64,000 bases of DNA, taken from positions 22,791-86,790 of the forward strand of contig MU832113.1 of assembly GCA_029204225.1 (NCBI GenBank), written 5' to 3'. Origin of the DNA: Diphasiastrum complanatum (Eukaryota; Streptophyta; Lycopodiopsida; Lycopodiales; Lycopodiaceae). The notes below the pieces were generated by a model that searched no databases, was not told the origin of the DNA, and saw only the letters and a program-made list of their open reading frames with translations. Both the position numbers and the translations under genes were made by a program. Below are positions 11,860 through 24,189 of the stretch, one piece after another (the stretch's first letter is position 1; every line of letters starts with the position of its first letter).

Positions 11860-11990
11860 AGTCGGGGCTTCGATAGGAGATCTTGGCAATACTTCGGTAG
11901 GGTCTCAGCAGTACTTCGGTAGTAGAGCGCGACAGTACTTTGGTAGGACGCCTCGACAATACTTCGATAGGAAACCTCGGCAGGACTCGG
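11860..11990 (+). repeat. Degenerate minisatellite preceding the satellite block
   Basis: About five degenerate copies of a ~25-bp unit with the core CAATACTTCGGTAGG run through this segment into the start of the 973-bp tandem duplication. It gives an open but low-complexity frame that I do not regard as a gene. Confidence 0.6.
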
Positions 11991-13940
11991 CAGGAAACCT
12001 TAGCTGGAGAATTTATTTGCTAACCCCTGCAAAAGATTTAGTAACACTTCGGGGAAGAAAAACATCAGTATTGGCGAAAAGGCAAAATTCAATCAAAGTC
12101 GGTCAGTGGACAAACCATCGAAGTCATTTTGAGAGTATTTCCTTTTCTTTAGCTAGGAGATTCAATTTTTCCTTAGTCGGTAGACAAATATATCATCGAG
12201 GAACGACGATTTATAACCATAAAAAGTCATCAGTACAAAGACTTGGCCTAAGCGACGTTAAGGACTAAGGAGTGTGGCTTAGACCTAGTGTCCGAGGTGA
12301 AGTAACTTTCACCGCTCAACTCAACTCGCTCGTAGGAGTAGGAAGATAATGAGGGCTGGCCCCTACTAATTGAAAAATAGGTTTTTCAAGTTTCAGACTA
12401 ACCCGAAAAAGGGTCTCAAAAATTTTCGAGTTTCAAGTCTCGAAAATTTTCGAGACTCAAAACTTCGTCTCTCCACAAATTGTCTCGAAAATTTAAAGAC
12501 TCCAGAAATTCGAGTTTTGAGGCTCAAAATATTGAAGTCTCCAAAAATTTGAGTTTCGAGTCTCGAAAATTTTGTCTCTCCACAAATTGTCTCGAAAATT
12601 TGGACACTCCAAAAATTTGAGTTTCGAGTCTCGAAAAATTCGTGTCTCAAAAATCTTGACACTCAAAACATTGAAGTCTCCAAAAATTCAAGCTTTGAGT
12701 CTCGAAAATTTCGCGTCTCCAAAAATCGAAACCTCGAAATATACCTCAAAAATATCTCCAAAAATTCGTGTCTTGAGTCTCCATAAATTCGTTCCTCCAC
12801 ATTGACTCTCGACAATTTGGAGTCTCCAAAAATTGAGTCCCGAAAATTTGGAGACTCCAAAAGTTCGAGTCTAGAAAAATTGGTGTTTCGAGTCTCGAAA
12901 ATTTTGAGACTCCAAAAATTGAAATCTCCAACAATTTGAGTTTTGAGTCTCGGCAAGACTAGGCAGGAAACCTTAGCTGGAGGATTTATTTGCTAACCCC
13001 TGCAAAAGATTTAGTAACGCTTTGGGAAAGAAAAACATCAGTATTGGCGAAAAGGCAGTCGGCGGTCAGTGGACAAACCATCGAAGTCATTTTAAGTGTA
13101 TTTCCTTTTCTTTAGCTAGGAAATTCAATTTTTCCTTAGTCGGTAGACAAATATATCATCGAGGAATGATGATTTATTACTATAAAAAGTCATCGGTACA
13201 AAGACTTGGCCTAAGCGACGTTAAGGACTAAGGAGTGTGGCTTAGACGTAGTGTGCGAGGTGACGTAACTTTCACCACTCGACTCAACTCGCCCGTAGGA
13301 GTAGGAAGATAATGAGGGCTGGCCCCTACTTATTGAAAAACATATTTTTCAAGTTTCAGACTAACCCTAAAAAGGGTCTCGAAAAGTTTTGAGTTTCGAG
13401 TCTCGAAAATTTTTTGTCTCAACAAATTCGAAAATTCGAAAATTTTCGAGACTCAAAACTTTGTCTCTCCACAAATTGTCTCGAAAATTTAGAGACTCCA
13501 GAAATTCGAGTTTCAAGACTTGAAATATTGAAGTCTCCAAAAATTCGAGTTTTGAGTCTCGAAAATTTCGTCTCTCCACAAATTGTCTCAAAAATTTGGA
13601 CATTCCAAAAATTTGAGTTTCGAGTCTCAAAAAATTTGTGTCTCGAAAATTTCGAGACTCAAAATATTGAAGTCTCCAAAAATTTGAGTTTCGCGTCTCG
13701 AAAATTTCGTGTCCAAAAACTGAAACCTCGAAATATGCCTCAAAAATATCTCCAAAAATTCGTGTCTCGAGTCTCCAAAAATTTGTTCCTCCACATTGAG
13801 TCCCAACAATTTGGAGTCTCCAAAAATTGAGTCCCAAAAATCTGGAGACTCCAAAAATTCGAGTCTAGAAAAATTCATGTTTGAGTCTCGAAAATTTTGA
13901 GACTCCAAAAAGTAAAATCTCCAACAATTCGAGTTTTGAG
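11985..13940 (+). repeat. 973-bp tandem duplication of a palindrome-rich satellite
   Basis: The anchor CAGGAAACCT occurs at 11991 and again at 12964, an offset of 973 bp. The following ~370 bp are nearly the same in both copies. After that, each copy holds ~600 bp of short repeats built from GTCTCGAAAATTT and its complement, for example a perfect 20-bp palindrome at 12437-12456. Open frames of 90-156 codons on both strands come from the repeated Phe/Glu/Arg/Asn codons and are not genes. Related GTCTAGAGAAATTCGT motifs recur at 15312-15378. Confidence 0.9.
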
Positions 13941-14073
13941 TCTCGAAAAATTTGTGTTCAATTTGAGTTGAGTTCGTGTCCAATTCGTGTCGAGTGTGCA
14001 TTTAGTCCAATTTGTGTCTAGAAAAATTCAAGTTTAGACATTTGTGTCTGGAAAAATTCTTTGAATTCGAGTC

Positions 14074-14328
<255 letters not shown>

Positions 14329-14329
14329 G

Positions 14330-15569
14330 ATTTGACGAATTTTTTTTAGGATTTTTTCATAGCTTGGGTTTTTAAGGTTTCCAGATAAAAGAAATAGCTG
14401 ACTGAATGATCGATTCCTTTGTGTAAAGAAACTTGAAAATTCAGATTTTATCTTGTTATAATTATTATGGCCGCCTTATCCATCATGTGAATTTTGAACT
14501 GGTCGGGATTTCGAAATGAATTAGATGCATGAAATTTATCACCACTTATCAATCAGTAGGTATGTAAGGACAATCATCCCAGTTTCGTAGTTTCAATTGG
14601 CTCTGTTCCTGTCAATCATTGTCCAAGATTCTTACAACATTCTGACGATATCGAGGCGGTAAAGAACAACCATACTATGTATAGGGATCGTCTTCTCTAG
14701 CGGAATAATAATGTCTAAGACTCCACAATTCCGACTGGTGAATATATAATAATAAAGTTAGTACTAAGTAGGCGGATGAACCTTTCAAGTGGTCCTCAAC
14801 AGGACAGGGTCTAGTTGTTTTTCCATTTCCATTTGGGCCAAAATGTGTTGTGCATTGCCGAACATAATGGTTGGAGCTACTTTCAAGTATTCGGGAGTTC
14901 AGATCCGTCAAAGTATCAGTAATAAGTAATCATTAGATGCTTTGATGCATTTTATGTTCAGATTTGTGAAAGCGGCAGTTATTATCAGATTCTTTGATGC
15001 ATTTTCGGTTTAGATTTGTGAAAGCAGCGATAATTATCAGATGTTTCCATGCAGTGAAAAGATGATCAGAAAATGAGAAGTGTAGAGCGGGGTATGAATA
15101 TTACCGAGGGCAGCTTCCATTGGAGGTGAAAAGCATTTCTAAGATGAGCATGGGCATGACGCCATTTCTTCTTAGTCGCTATTCTCTTTATAATACTACT
15201 CCTTGTTTAAACCGTGCAGGCAGATTAGCCATCTTCCAATCGAATATTAGAAGGCATCAATCCCATAATAACAACAATACTTATTCCAGCAATAATAATA
15301 ATAATAACAATTCGTGTCTAGAGAAATTCGTCTAGAGAAATTCGTGTCTAGAGAAACTCGTTTCTAGAGAAATTCGTGGAGCTTACTCGCAGATGTGGAT
15401 CATCTCTTTCACCTATGCTGCTGGTAGAAGACTGTTGGTGACGCTCCATGGACCTAGAGTTCCTCATGCTCTTCCTCCTCCTGCTGGAGGTAGACTCATC
15501 TTCTGCTGGATGTAGACCCATCTTCTGTTGGAGGTAGACCCTTGAGAAGTTTGCACGCCTCTGATGTGT
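14330..15569. other. Spacer with a low-complexity ORF and short tandem motifs
   Basis: No gene is recognised. A 71-codon frame at 15120-15335 (+) starts with a hydrophobic, basic stretch and ends in poly-Asn from an (AAT)n tract, so I do not call it. 15312-15378 has four copies of GTCTAGAGAAATTCGT-like motifs related to the satellite block. 15470-15545 has three copies of a CTGCTGGAGGTAGACYCATCTT motif. Confidence 0.5.
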
Positions 15570-15688
15570 CTTTTACATGCATAAGTATAAAAAACAAATT
15601 TACTATAAATAGAATGGCCCTTAAAAATAGCACACAAACATGGCCAAACTATTATTGAGGGGTGTCAAATAGACATCAATTCCTAACA
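15570..15688 (-). mobile_element. Start of the 3' LTR of a decayed Copia (minus)
   Basis: On the minus strand a purine tract (AAGGAGAAG, 15689-15697) is followed by TGTTAGGAATTGATG starting at 15688. That is the expected polypurine tract and TG start of a Copia 3' LTR, placed directly after the end of the RNase H frame. The distal end of the LTR was not located. Confidence 0.5.
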
Positions 15689-15699
15689 CTTCTCCTTAA

Positions 15700-17971
15700 T
15701 ATTTACTTTGTTATCTATTACTCTTATAAGTTCTCTAAATTTCTGATTTTTTTTTTGTCAAGACCTTTGGTAAAGATATCTGCAACTTGTTTTTCTGTAG
15801 GCTCCACTTTCCTTGAAAGTAGATGGATCCTTGGTTTCCAATACTATAGCCATGTAAGCAAAGTGTACATCCCCATCTTTATGATGATCCTCCTATCGAT
15901 CCTCCTGTCGACTCTTGATCTTCATGTTGCTTTTCAAGTCTAGTTGATCTCCTAGTCTCTTGTATACTAGATTCTCCCTGTTCCATAATAACACCATCCT
16001 TGATAGTTTCATAGTACCATCTAGGCAATCTTCTAGTTTCTGATGTAGGATGCTTCTTGCTTGGTGAAGTAGGAGGTGAATAAGTATCCCATATACTTGA
16101 CCTTTCCTTCCTCTTTCCTATCTCAATCAAAGACACTTTAGGATCTTGAATTGGTGTAGGCGATACATATATCGATTCAGGTTTTTGTAATAACTCGTCA
16201 TATAATATAGAAGTTTCACCATCTTGATCTTTATCAAAATATATCTCTACATCTTTATGAATTGCCTCCTCATCAAAGATTACATCCCTATTTATGATTA
16301 TTTTGTTACCCTTGTCATATAACTTATGATAATCTCTTGATTATCATAACTAAGAAATAAACCCTTGGTCGCCTTATAATCCAATTTGCTCCTAGAATCC
16401 TTAGGTATGTGAGAATAAGCAATAGTTTCGAACACTTTCAAATGACTTACATCTGGCTTCCGACCCATGTAAGCTTCCTCCGATTGTCTATATGTTCCTT
16501 TCTCCACTTGTATCTTAAACCATGTAAAATATTTAAAAGCTTCACCTTTATTTTTCAGAAGACATATCCACGTCTTTCTAGAGTAGTCATCTACAAACAC
16601 CATATAGAGACTTGCTCCTCCATAAGATTGAGTCTTCATAGGACCAGACAAATCTGTATGAACAAGTTCTAGAACATTTTTCGTCCTGAGTGTACTAGAC
16701 AAAAATTTCTTTATATGATGCTTGTCTAAGACACAACCTTCACAAACATTGTGATCAGAAGACCTATAACCATGTTAAATTTCCTTCAGACTTGTAGACT
16801 TTTGGAATTGAGATGTTTATACCTCTTGTGCCATAACTTACTCAATGATTCAGTATCTACAACACTTGCATGATGATCCATCACCTGAGCTTGAAGTTTA
16901 TACAACCGCTCTGCAAATATGCTCTTAGCTATTACTTCATTCTTCTTGATGAGAGACATCTGTTCATCAAACTGCATCATGTGTTGCTTTGCAAAAGCTG
17001 ATACTGAGAGCAAGTTTTTCTTGATTCTTGGTACATAAAACACATCCTCTATATTTTCAGTCTTCCCTGAAGGTAGTTCTACTTGTACTTTTCCAACTTC
17101 CTTTATATCATATGTATAGTTGTCCCCCAACTTTACATTTGACCCATCATCTAATTTTGAAAATTAGATAGCCAATCTCGCCTAGGTGTCATGTGCTTTG
17201 AAACTTCTGAATCAATAAACTAAAAAAAAATTTCCTTTGAGAAGGCATTACCAGAAGATGTCGATGTCGAGAACAACTCATAGTCTTTAAAATCTACATC
17301 ACTCAATTCTGCATTATAAGTTTCTTGTTCTTCAGCAAATTTTCCATCTCAAATAAAACAGTTTCCTTTTTGAACCACTTTTTTCCCATCTTCTGACGAA
17401 TTTGATTGATTTTCCTTCATATCTTGCTGCTTTTTAGTCTTCATCTTTCCTTTGCTACCCTTCTTGGAACTTTGCTCTTGTTTTTTTGCCAAAAATGTCT
17501 GTTCTCTGAATTTATCACAACATCATTACAAAATTCTGATAGGCCAAAGGTAGACTATTAGGTACAATGGATTCCAAAACTGAATCTTGAATGCTTTCTT
17601 TAACTGTGATAAGTTGGCTCCTCGGATCTTCCACTCGAGTAAAGTAATTTGTTACTGATTCACGTAAACCCACCTTCTATGTGTGAAGCTTATTAGTCAA
17701 GAACATGATTTGTGATTTACTATTTCGTACAAGTTTTTCAGTATATATCCTAAGCCTCCTTGTGTCCAACAACATCTCTAATATGAGATATAATCATATC
17801 TTTCACTGATAAGTTGATGATATGATGAGCTTTTCTTGTACGTCTCTGATACTCCCGCGACTCTCTGTCAATGGTAGAATGTATCTCGACACCTGTGACG
17901 ATCTCGCAATATTTTTTTATCTTGAAGAATATTTTGAATCTTGAACTTCCATATGATGTAGTTCGTTTCAT
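15700..17971 (-). pseudogene. Copia polyprotein remnant with RT core deleted
   Basis: Read on the minus strand, the order is as follows. A UBN2-type gag comes first (from ~17971; KKYCEIVTGVEIHS, LTNKLHTXKVGLRES). A protease piece follows with a mutated active site FIDSEVSKHMT (~17215), then pre-integrase SKLWHKRYKHLNSKS (~16800), the integrase N-terminus LELVHTDLSGPM and core VFVDDYSRKTWI (16702-16560), and the linker ending RRSTRLEKQ (~15930). The frame then jumps at about 15870 to the end of RNase H, VADIFTKGL (~15765). The whole RT and most of RNase H are therefore deleted. Several frameshifts and stops are present. Confidence 0.8.
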
Positions 17972-18189
17972 CTTGTGAAGAATTGAAAAAGATTATCTAT
18001 GTTAGATATAGGGGTCTTATGTTTTTTACATCAAGCATCTAGGTGTAGGATGTTGATAGGAATAAATTTGGCATAGATGGCAAATTATGCATTTCCACTT
18101 GTAATGCCACTATTGAGCCAAAATAGAGTAAGAGGCTAAACACGTGCCAATTAGAGTGTAGACAAGTGTAAAGTTTTTGTTTGATGAAT

Positions 18190-18340
18190 TCCAAGAGGTC
18201 CAATAGGATTTAGAGGTGGAACCTTGTGAGGTCCAATAGGAAATTGAGGTGTGCTTGAATATAGTCCAATAGAATTAAGAGGTGCATGGATCAATGATCC
18301 AATAGGATCAAGAGGTGACAAAATATGGTCCAATCATAGT
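18190..18340. repeat. Degenerate ~37-bp tandem repeat
   Basis: Four to five degenerate units with the core GTCCAATAGGATTAAGAGGTG occupy this segment between two Copia remnants. No coding sense is evident. Confidence 0.65.
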
Positions 18341-18441
18341 TAAGCATAGTGGTAGCTCGTGGACCTACTAGTATCATTGTACTCCTCATTTTGAATCTAA
18401 TTGATTTGGTGACTTCATGGATTTTGTGAGTTATTGGATTT

Positions 18442-21400
18442 CTAGCTTTCTCTCTCTACCCGAGAGCTCATGATGCATTTTCTCTCTCTACCCGAGGAGA
18501 GCAGCTTGTTTTTACTTAGATTATTTTTTGAATACTTCCTATACGTGTGAGTGAGAGTTGGAAGTGATTGAATGCATGTAGTAGTGTGTTTTTGCCATAG
18601 CTCCATTGGAGTATCTGCTCTGAGAATTTTCCATATGGAATTTTTCAACATAGAGTGAGCATATCTAGATTGGCATATAAAGACATGATTTTCATAAAAA
18701 TCAATTTCTAGGCCTAGGATGTAATGCATCTCTCCTAGATCTTGCATTTTAAACTCACATCCAAGTGCTAGCTTGGTTTCATCAACTAGCTTGATACAAC
18801 TTCCACAAAGAATAATGTCATCAACATAAATTAGAAGAATGACAATATTGCTATCAACAAACTTTAGATACATGGAAGGATCATAGTCACTAAGAGTAAA
18901 TCCTAGTGAGATAAGAAAAGAGTTAAGTCTTGAATACCATGATCTTGGTGCTTGCTTGAGTCCATACAGACTTTTGAAGAGCAAGCACACTTTGGACTCA
19001 TCCTTGATGAATCCTTGAGGTTGTTCCATATAGATCTCCTCCTCAAGATAACCATTTAGAAAAGCATTGGATACATCTAATTGGAACACCTTCCACTTGA
19101 AAAAACAAGCAAGAGAAATAAGAATTCTTATTGTCACCATCTTTGCAACGAGTGCAAAGGTCTCCTCATAATCAAGACCATGGATTTGAGCAAATCCTTT
19201 GGCACATAGTCTTGCTTTATGCTTGTTGATGGTGCCATCATGATTGAATCTGATCCGAAATACCCACTTGCAACCAATCACATGCTTGTTGGATGGAGGA
19301 TCCACAAGCTCCCAAGTATTGTTGGTGATCAATGCATCATACTCTTGCTTCATGGCATCATAGCACTCCTTCGTATTGAGTGCCTCTTGTACATTCTTTG
19401 GCTCTTCATGAGAGACATAAAAAACATAATTAGTGGAATCAAGATCCACTTGTTTGCCTTTGTCAACATATGAGAGCCTCTTAGGCTCGGATCTATCTCT
19501 CATGGATCTTCTTGGTGAAAAAATCTGAGGAGAGTCTTCTTCAGATCTCGACCTCATCACATCATGATTGTCTTCAAAATCAATAATTGATGATGCATCC
19601 ATAGATTTCTTGATCTCGGCCTCTTCAAATGATGAGTGTTGATCTTCATGAAAGACAACATCTCTACTTTCAATAACTTGAGAAGTAGAGAGTATAAAGA
19701 CTCTATAGGCCTTCTTGGTGGATGAGTATCCAACCATGATCCCTTTGCATGCACTAAGATCTTCCTTCTTCCTTGTTTCCAAGGGAATATGCACAAAGCA
19801 TAAGCATCCAAAAACTCTAAGGTGATCAACCTTAGGCTTCTTCAAAAATAAGATTTCATATGGTGACTTTCCTCCAAGAGCTATATGTGGGAGAATATTG
19901 CAAAGATAATTTGCACAATTAATGGCTTCTCCCCAAAAATCTTTGGGCAAAGATGCCTCAATTCTCATAGATTTTGCACATTCACATAGAGATCTATTCT
20001 TTCTCTCGGCCACTCCATTTTGAGATGGAGAGTAGGCACAAGAAAACTCTCTTTTAATGCCTTCAAGCTCACAAAAATCTTGAAATTTATTGGAGATATA
20101 TTCACCACCTCCATCATTTCTAAGAGCTTTAATCTTGAATGAGAATTGCTTCTCTACATAAGCTTTGAAAATAAGGAAATGATCAAACACCATAGATTTT
20201 GAAGCAAGAAGATATATCCAAGTGAATCTTGTGTAATCATCAATGAAAGTAACAAAACAAGTGGCTCCTCCCTTGCTTGTAGTTGATGAGAAATGCACAT
20301 CCGAGTGGATTAACTCCAAAGGATGCTTTCTTTTGATAGAAGATCTTGTAAATGGCTTTTTGTGAGATTTAGCAATAGCACAAGCCTCACAAGGCTTGAT
20401 CTTCTTGGAGAGTGACTTTGGCAAGCCAATAGCTTTGGCTTCTTTGATCATAGAGAGCATGGATTTGTAGTTGGGATGTCCCAACCTCCTATGCCATAAT
20501 TCCTCCATAGAGAGCTTGTTCACAAGAGCAACATTACAAGCATTCACATACTCATTTGGATCTAGTTTATAGATGCCACCAAATCTAGATCCTAATGCAA
20601 GTATCTCATCATTCTTCTTAATAGTGCAAGTATCAACATTGAATTTTACATCAAGGCCATTATCAAGCAATTGGCCAACACTAATAAGATTCTTGGTAAG
20701 CTTAGGTACATAAAGAACTCTAGAGAGAGAAAGAACTTTAGAGGATGCAAGCTTCAAGAGAATGTTCCCTATGCCTTCAATGGGACATTCAAAATCATTT
20801 GCAGTGTATATTGATTTCTTGACTCCATCATAAGGTGCAATAGAAGAGAAAGAGTCCTTGGAGCTACACATATGTGAAGAGGCTCCACTATCAATATACC
20901 ATACGTCGTCCTTCTTGAAAGGAGTAGATGAGAAACTAGAGACCATAAGAGATCCCTCTCCATCACTTGCAATAGTGTCTTCCTTCTCATTGGTAATATT
21001 GGCTTGCTTGAGTTGATTCTTCTTTTTGAAGCAATTAGTGGCATAATGACCTTTCTTGCCACAATAAAAGCACTTGATCTTCTTCTTCTTGAGCTTGGAT
21101 GATGAAGCATTAGAGGAATCATTTTCCTCCTCATCTTTGTCTTTGGATTTGACTTTGTCCTTGCTTGAGGATTGTTGATGCTGGTTCTTGCTCCTCCCTT
21201 TGTGCTTATCCTTGGCAAAGAGAGCTTTGCCATCATTATGAGTGAGAGAAAGCTTGTCCATCCTCAAGAGCTTGTACTCTTGTCTTGATTCTTCTGAAAT
21301 TAGCACACTTTGGAGAGCCTCCAAACTTGGTAGCTCCTCCTTAATGGCATAGGATTGGACAAGGTTATCAAATTCACTTCTCAAGCCATTGAGAATGACT

Positions 21401-21744
21401 TGAACTAGCTCATTTTGATTGATGGAATCACCGATACAAGCAAGCTCTCTATGAATATCTTTTACTCTCAAAACATAACTAGATGCACTCTCATCACTCT
21501 TTTGGCTACTTTGAAAGATTTCATTCCTAAGAGTGAGAAGCCTAGAGGTATTCTTAGCCTCATAGATAATCTTGAGACAATCCCAAGCTTTTTTGGCTGT
21601 TGTACAAGTACCTATCTCCCTCAATATCTCATTAGAGACATTCATCTTAATGTAGTGGAGAGCCATCCTAGCTCTCTTTTTGTATTTTTGAACCTCTTGA
21701 AGAACTTGTGGTTCTTCTTCAAGGCCAAGAACTATGTCCATCAC
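18442..21744 (-). pseudogene. Copia gag-pol polyprotein, 1100 open codons, lacks RNase H and both LTRs
   Basis: One uninterrupted frame carries the UBN2 gag (1-130), zinc knuckle CFYCGKKGHYATNC (225-238), protease YIDSGASSHM (active D ~285) and pre-integrase LWHRRLGH (416-423). The integrase triad is at D482, D544 and E580. Reverse transcriptase follows with QLDVSNAFLNGYLEEE (D ~890) and YVDD (973-976). The frame leaves Copia homology just after DTPMEL (~1048), where RNase H should begin, and ends in repeat-derived sequence. At the other end it starts inside gag, so the N-terminus is also missing. There are no flanking LTRs or PBS. Despite the open frame it is a truncated, non-autonomous copy, and the truncation looks recent. 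Confidence 0.9.
18447..18496. repeat. 18-bp direct repeat at the broken 3' end of the Copia frame
   Basis: TTTCTCTCTCTACCCGAG occurs at 18447-18464 and 18479-18496, offset by 32 bp, exactly where the polyprotein frame degenerates. It may mark the rearrangement that removed RNase H. Confidence 0.75.
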
Positions 21745-21828
21745 GTCTTGAAGGATTAAAGGTTGTTATCATTAGTATTTGTGAGACTTATGAGAAAAAT
21801 TTAGACCATAAGTTATTCAGATGATATT

Positions 21829-21953
21829 GATTCAGGAGCTTCAAAGCACATGACACGTAGCGGAAACTGGTTATCTAATTCGCGAAAGCTTTGAGATTTG
21901 CGAATTAGATAACCAGACTTCAGTACGTGTCATGTGCTTTGAAGCTCCTGATT
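21829..21953. repeat. Fold-back of two Copia protease active-site fragments
   Basis: Arms 21832-21859/21924-21951 (28 bp) and 21867-21883/21900-21916 (17 bp) are exact inverted copies around a 16-nt loop. The plus-strand reading of the left arm gives DSGASKHMTRSGNWLSNS. The minus-strand reading of the right arm gives the related protease sequence. The sequence that follows, to about 22060, resembles the protease region of the decayed Copia at 17183-17275. Confidence 0.85.
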
Positions 21954-21954
21954 C

Positions 21955-22440
21955 AGTAGACCAAAAATCTTCTTCCTTTGAGAAGGCACTACCAAAAGGT
22001 GATGCCAATGCTGAGAAGGCACTACCAGAAGATGTCGCGAATCTTGAAACTCTGTTACCTAATCCTGAAGCTTTGGCCTAGTCTGTCGCCTATAGCAAAT
22101 CTTGAAGCTTTCGCGAATCTTTCATGAATCAATAACCTTTCGAGTATGTGATCGATCTGTAAACAGCAACAATCTAGAAACAATCCTGTCAAAACTGTCG
22201 CGATCTACCAGTTTCAAAATTTCTATGAAGTTTACAAATCTTTGTTTCAAAGTTTTATTTGTTGTTTAATTTATATTTTTGGATCTTTAAATTCAGAGAC
22301 ATTGCATATGATCTGCATGATTATTTATTACACATTATGCAAGATCACTATCAATTACATATCATGATGAGTCATTCACTGGTCACAATTACTTGACTAT
22401 GAATTGTATCTTGTAACAGCCAGGTTTAAAAGAATGGACC
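21955..22440. other. Copia protease-linker fragment (to ~22060), then spacer
   Basis: 21955-22060 (TTTGAGAAGGCACTACCA...) matches 17235-17275 of the minus-strand Copia remnant. From 22060 to 22440 nothing is recognised apart from short repeats of CGCGAATCTT-like words. Confidence 0.5.
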
Positions 22441-22701
22441 ATGTCTGGTAAACAACATACGCTCTTAAATAGGGTACCCATCAATGAAGAAAGGTATTTC
22501 ACAGAGTCATCATTGTCACGGATGGTTTTAGAAGAAAATGTCGCTCATCGCGACATTCCAAAAAAATTTGTGATCAACCCTCATCGACAAGTCCTATCTG
22601 CGATCAAGCTTTCCAAAAGTACTAATCCTGGTCGTCGACAGTTTCTATTGCTTTCGGTACACAATTATACTGCATTTTTTGATAATTCGGCATTTGAATA
22701 G
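22441..22701 (+). pseudogene. Unidentified coding-like ORF, first block
   Basis: This is an 86-codon frame with balanced composition (for example SSLSRMVLEENVAHRDIPKK and NPGRRQFLLLSVHNYTAFF). It is unlike the low-complexity ORFs nearby. A further 45-codon stretch (GDTKFVPKQYILSPLTII...) follows in another frame at 22702-22838. I recognise no family. It may be an exon of an unknown gene or a decayed element. The function is unknown. Confidence 0.3.
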
Positions 22702-23053
22702 GTGATACAAAGTTTGTACCTAAGCAATATATATTGTCACCACTCACAATAATACAACATGGAATATGTACTCGCATTGATACTGGAGATACAGGGAAAA
22801 CTAGCTTGAAATCATGCATTGACAAAAGAGACAATTGATGTTCTTTGTAATAGTTCATTTTGGAACAATGTATCTACAAACATCACGCTTCGCCAAACAA
22901 AGACGCGATTGTCAATAGGTGTTTGTCATTTTTGTGCATTGTTCGACATTCCGTACAAAACTCCGAATGTTTTTAATTTTTAGATATTGACACAAAATGA
23001 CTGCAATTCCATGGTTGGTGAACAACTGCCTTTTATTGAGAAAGATCTCTTAG

Positions 23054-23437
23054 ATGTCTCAAAAGTACAAAATCGTGTATCAGGTGTTATGTTATTTTAT
23101 TGTCAACAAAATAGTTTGTTCATATGAATCAAAGCTGAAAATGCATTGGAGTAGTATTGCAGCTTGTATCTATCAGGGAAAACATCCCGCGACAAATACT
23201 ATAGCTGTCAATTGGGCTTCGACCATTGGGAAGTTGTGCATCATTGACATTGTTCATGTAGCGCATCGTGATTTACATCAACGTCATCACAAAAGTGCTA
23301 CAGACATTGACATATTCGTGGAAACTATCGAATACATTCTTAGTTTACTTGAATACCAAACGTGCCAAAAGCAAATCAGGTATGTCTATTTCAATGAAAG
23401 ACCTTGTACAAGGATAAATTGTAAAATTATTAAATAG
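23054..23437 (+). pseudogene. Unidentified coding-like ORF, second block
   Basis: This is a 127-codon frame in AT-rich DNA containing WSSIAACIYQGKHPATN, VNWASTIGKLCIIDIVHVAH and FVETIEYILSLLEYQTC. It has no low-complexity bias and no family I recognise. A GTATGT donor-like site sits at about 23379, and a candidate acceptor (TTGTCAAG) lies near 23518 before the next block, so a split gene is possible. Confidence 0.3.
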
Positions 23438-23530
23438 AAAACAAAATCATTTTATGTCTATTTCATATCAATTATTTTATTTGAATGATACAATCTTGGC
23501 CCAACTTATTGTCAAGGTGTCAATGGACAT

Positions 23531-24189
23531 GTGATATCAACTTGTATGGATTCCCATGTACAATCTTCTCCGATCGCATTTGTTGAATCTCGTTTGTGTG
23601 TTGTCGATGAACTAGAAAGACAAAAGATTGTACTACAAGCTGATATTTCTATTTTGAAAAGAGAATTGTCAACCATTGAACATAAATTGTACATGTACGT
23701 GAGGACATTGACGTTCCACCTTTACAACAACTAGTATCAGAGGAAACACTCCAAATATGACGACCCAGTTCTAGTTATAGCGATTTGTTATTTTGTTGGC
23801 CTATAATTCCAGGAAATTTTATGACGTTTAAAGAGACAATGTCAAACTTGCAAGTCTTTGTTGACAAAGCCACGCACTGTTTAGATCCAACTATTCGACT
23901 TGCCGGATTCTATACTGGTTTTCTTATCAAATGGATTCCATGCAAGTTACCCAAGGGATGTTGCCCAAAAATACAAGATTGGTTTAATCCAAATATACCT
24001 TTAATAGATGGAGTAGATATATTGTTATACCTAAAAATCCGAGATTTACCAATTGAAGAACGTGTACTATTTGAACGAATGGTGCAACAAATTTTTTTAG
24101 AAATTGAGCATGAGTGTTTAGGAAATTCGAGGGATCATTACTTCGAACGCATGGCTTTGTGTTACCGTGCGTTACAAACGAGTATGTAA
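23531..24189 (+). pseudogene. Unidentified coding-like ORF with coiled coil, third block
   Basis: One frame at 23531-23734 contains a heptad-like coiled coil (VVDELERQKIVLQADISILK). It shifts frame near 23700 and, after an in-frame stop near 23757, reads on as a 134-codon frame at 23785-24189 (MTFKETMSNLQVFVDKA, GFYTGFLIKWIPC, DLPIEERVLFERMVQQI). The piece ends at a TAA stop. I cannot assign a family. Both halves read like one protein broken by a frameshift. Confidence 0.35.

Noticed and set aside
11846..14001. ORFs of 90-156 codons on both strands.
   Set aside because: They follow the short-repeat period (Phe/Glu/Arg/Asn codons from GTCTCGAAAATTT words) and occur on both strands, so they are repeat artefacts.
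15120..15335. 71-codon ORF with an organelle-targeting-like N-terminus.
   Set aside because: The second half is poly-Asn from an AAT repeat and no continuation exon was found, so it cannot be supported as a gene.
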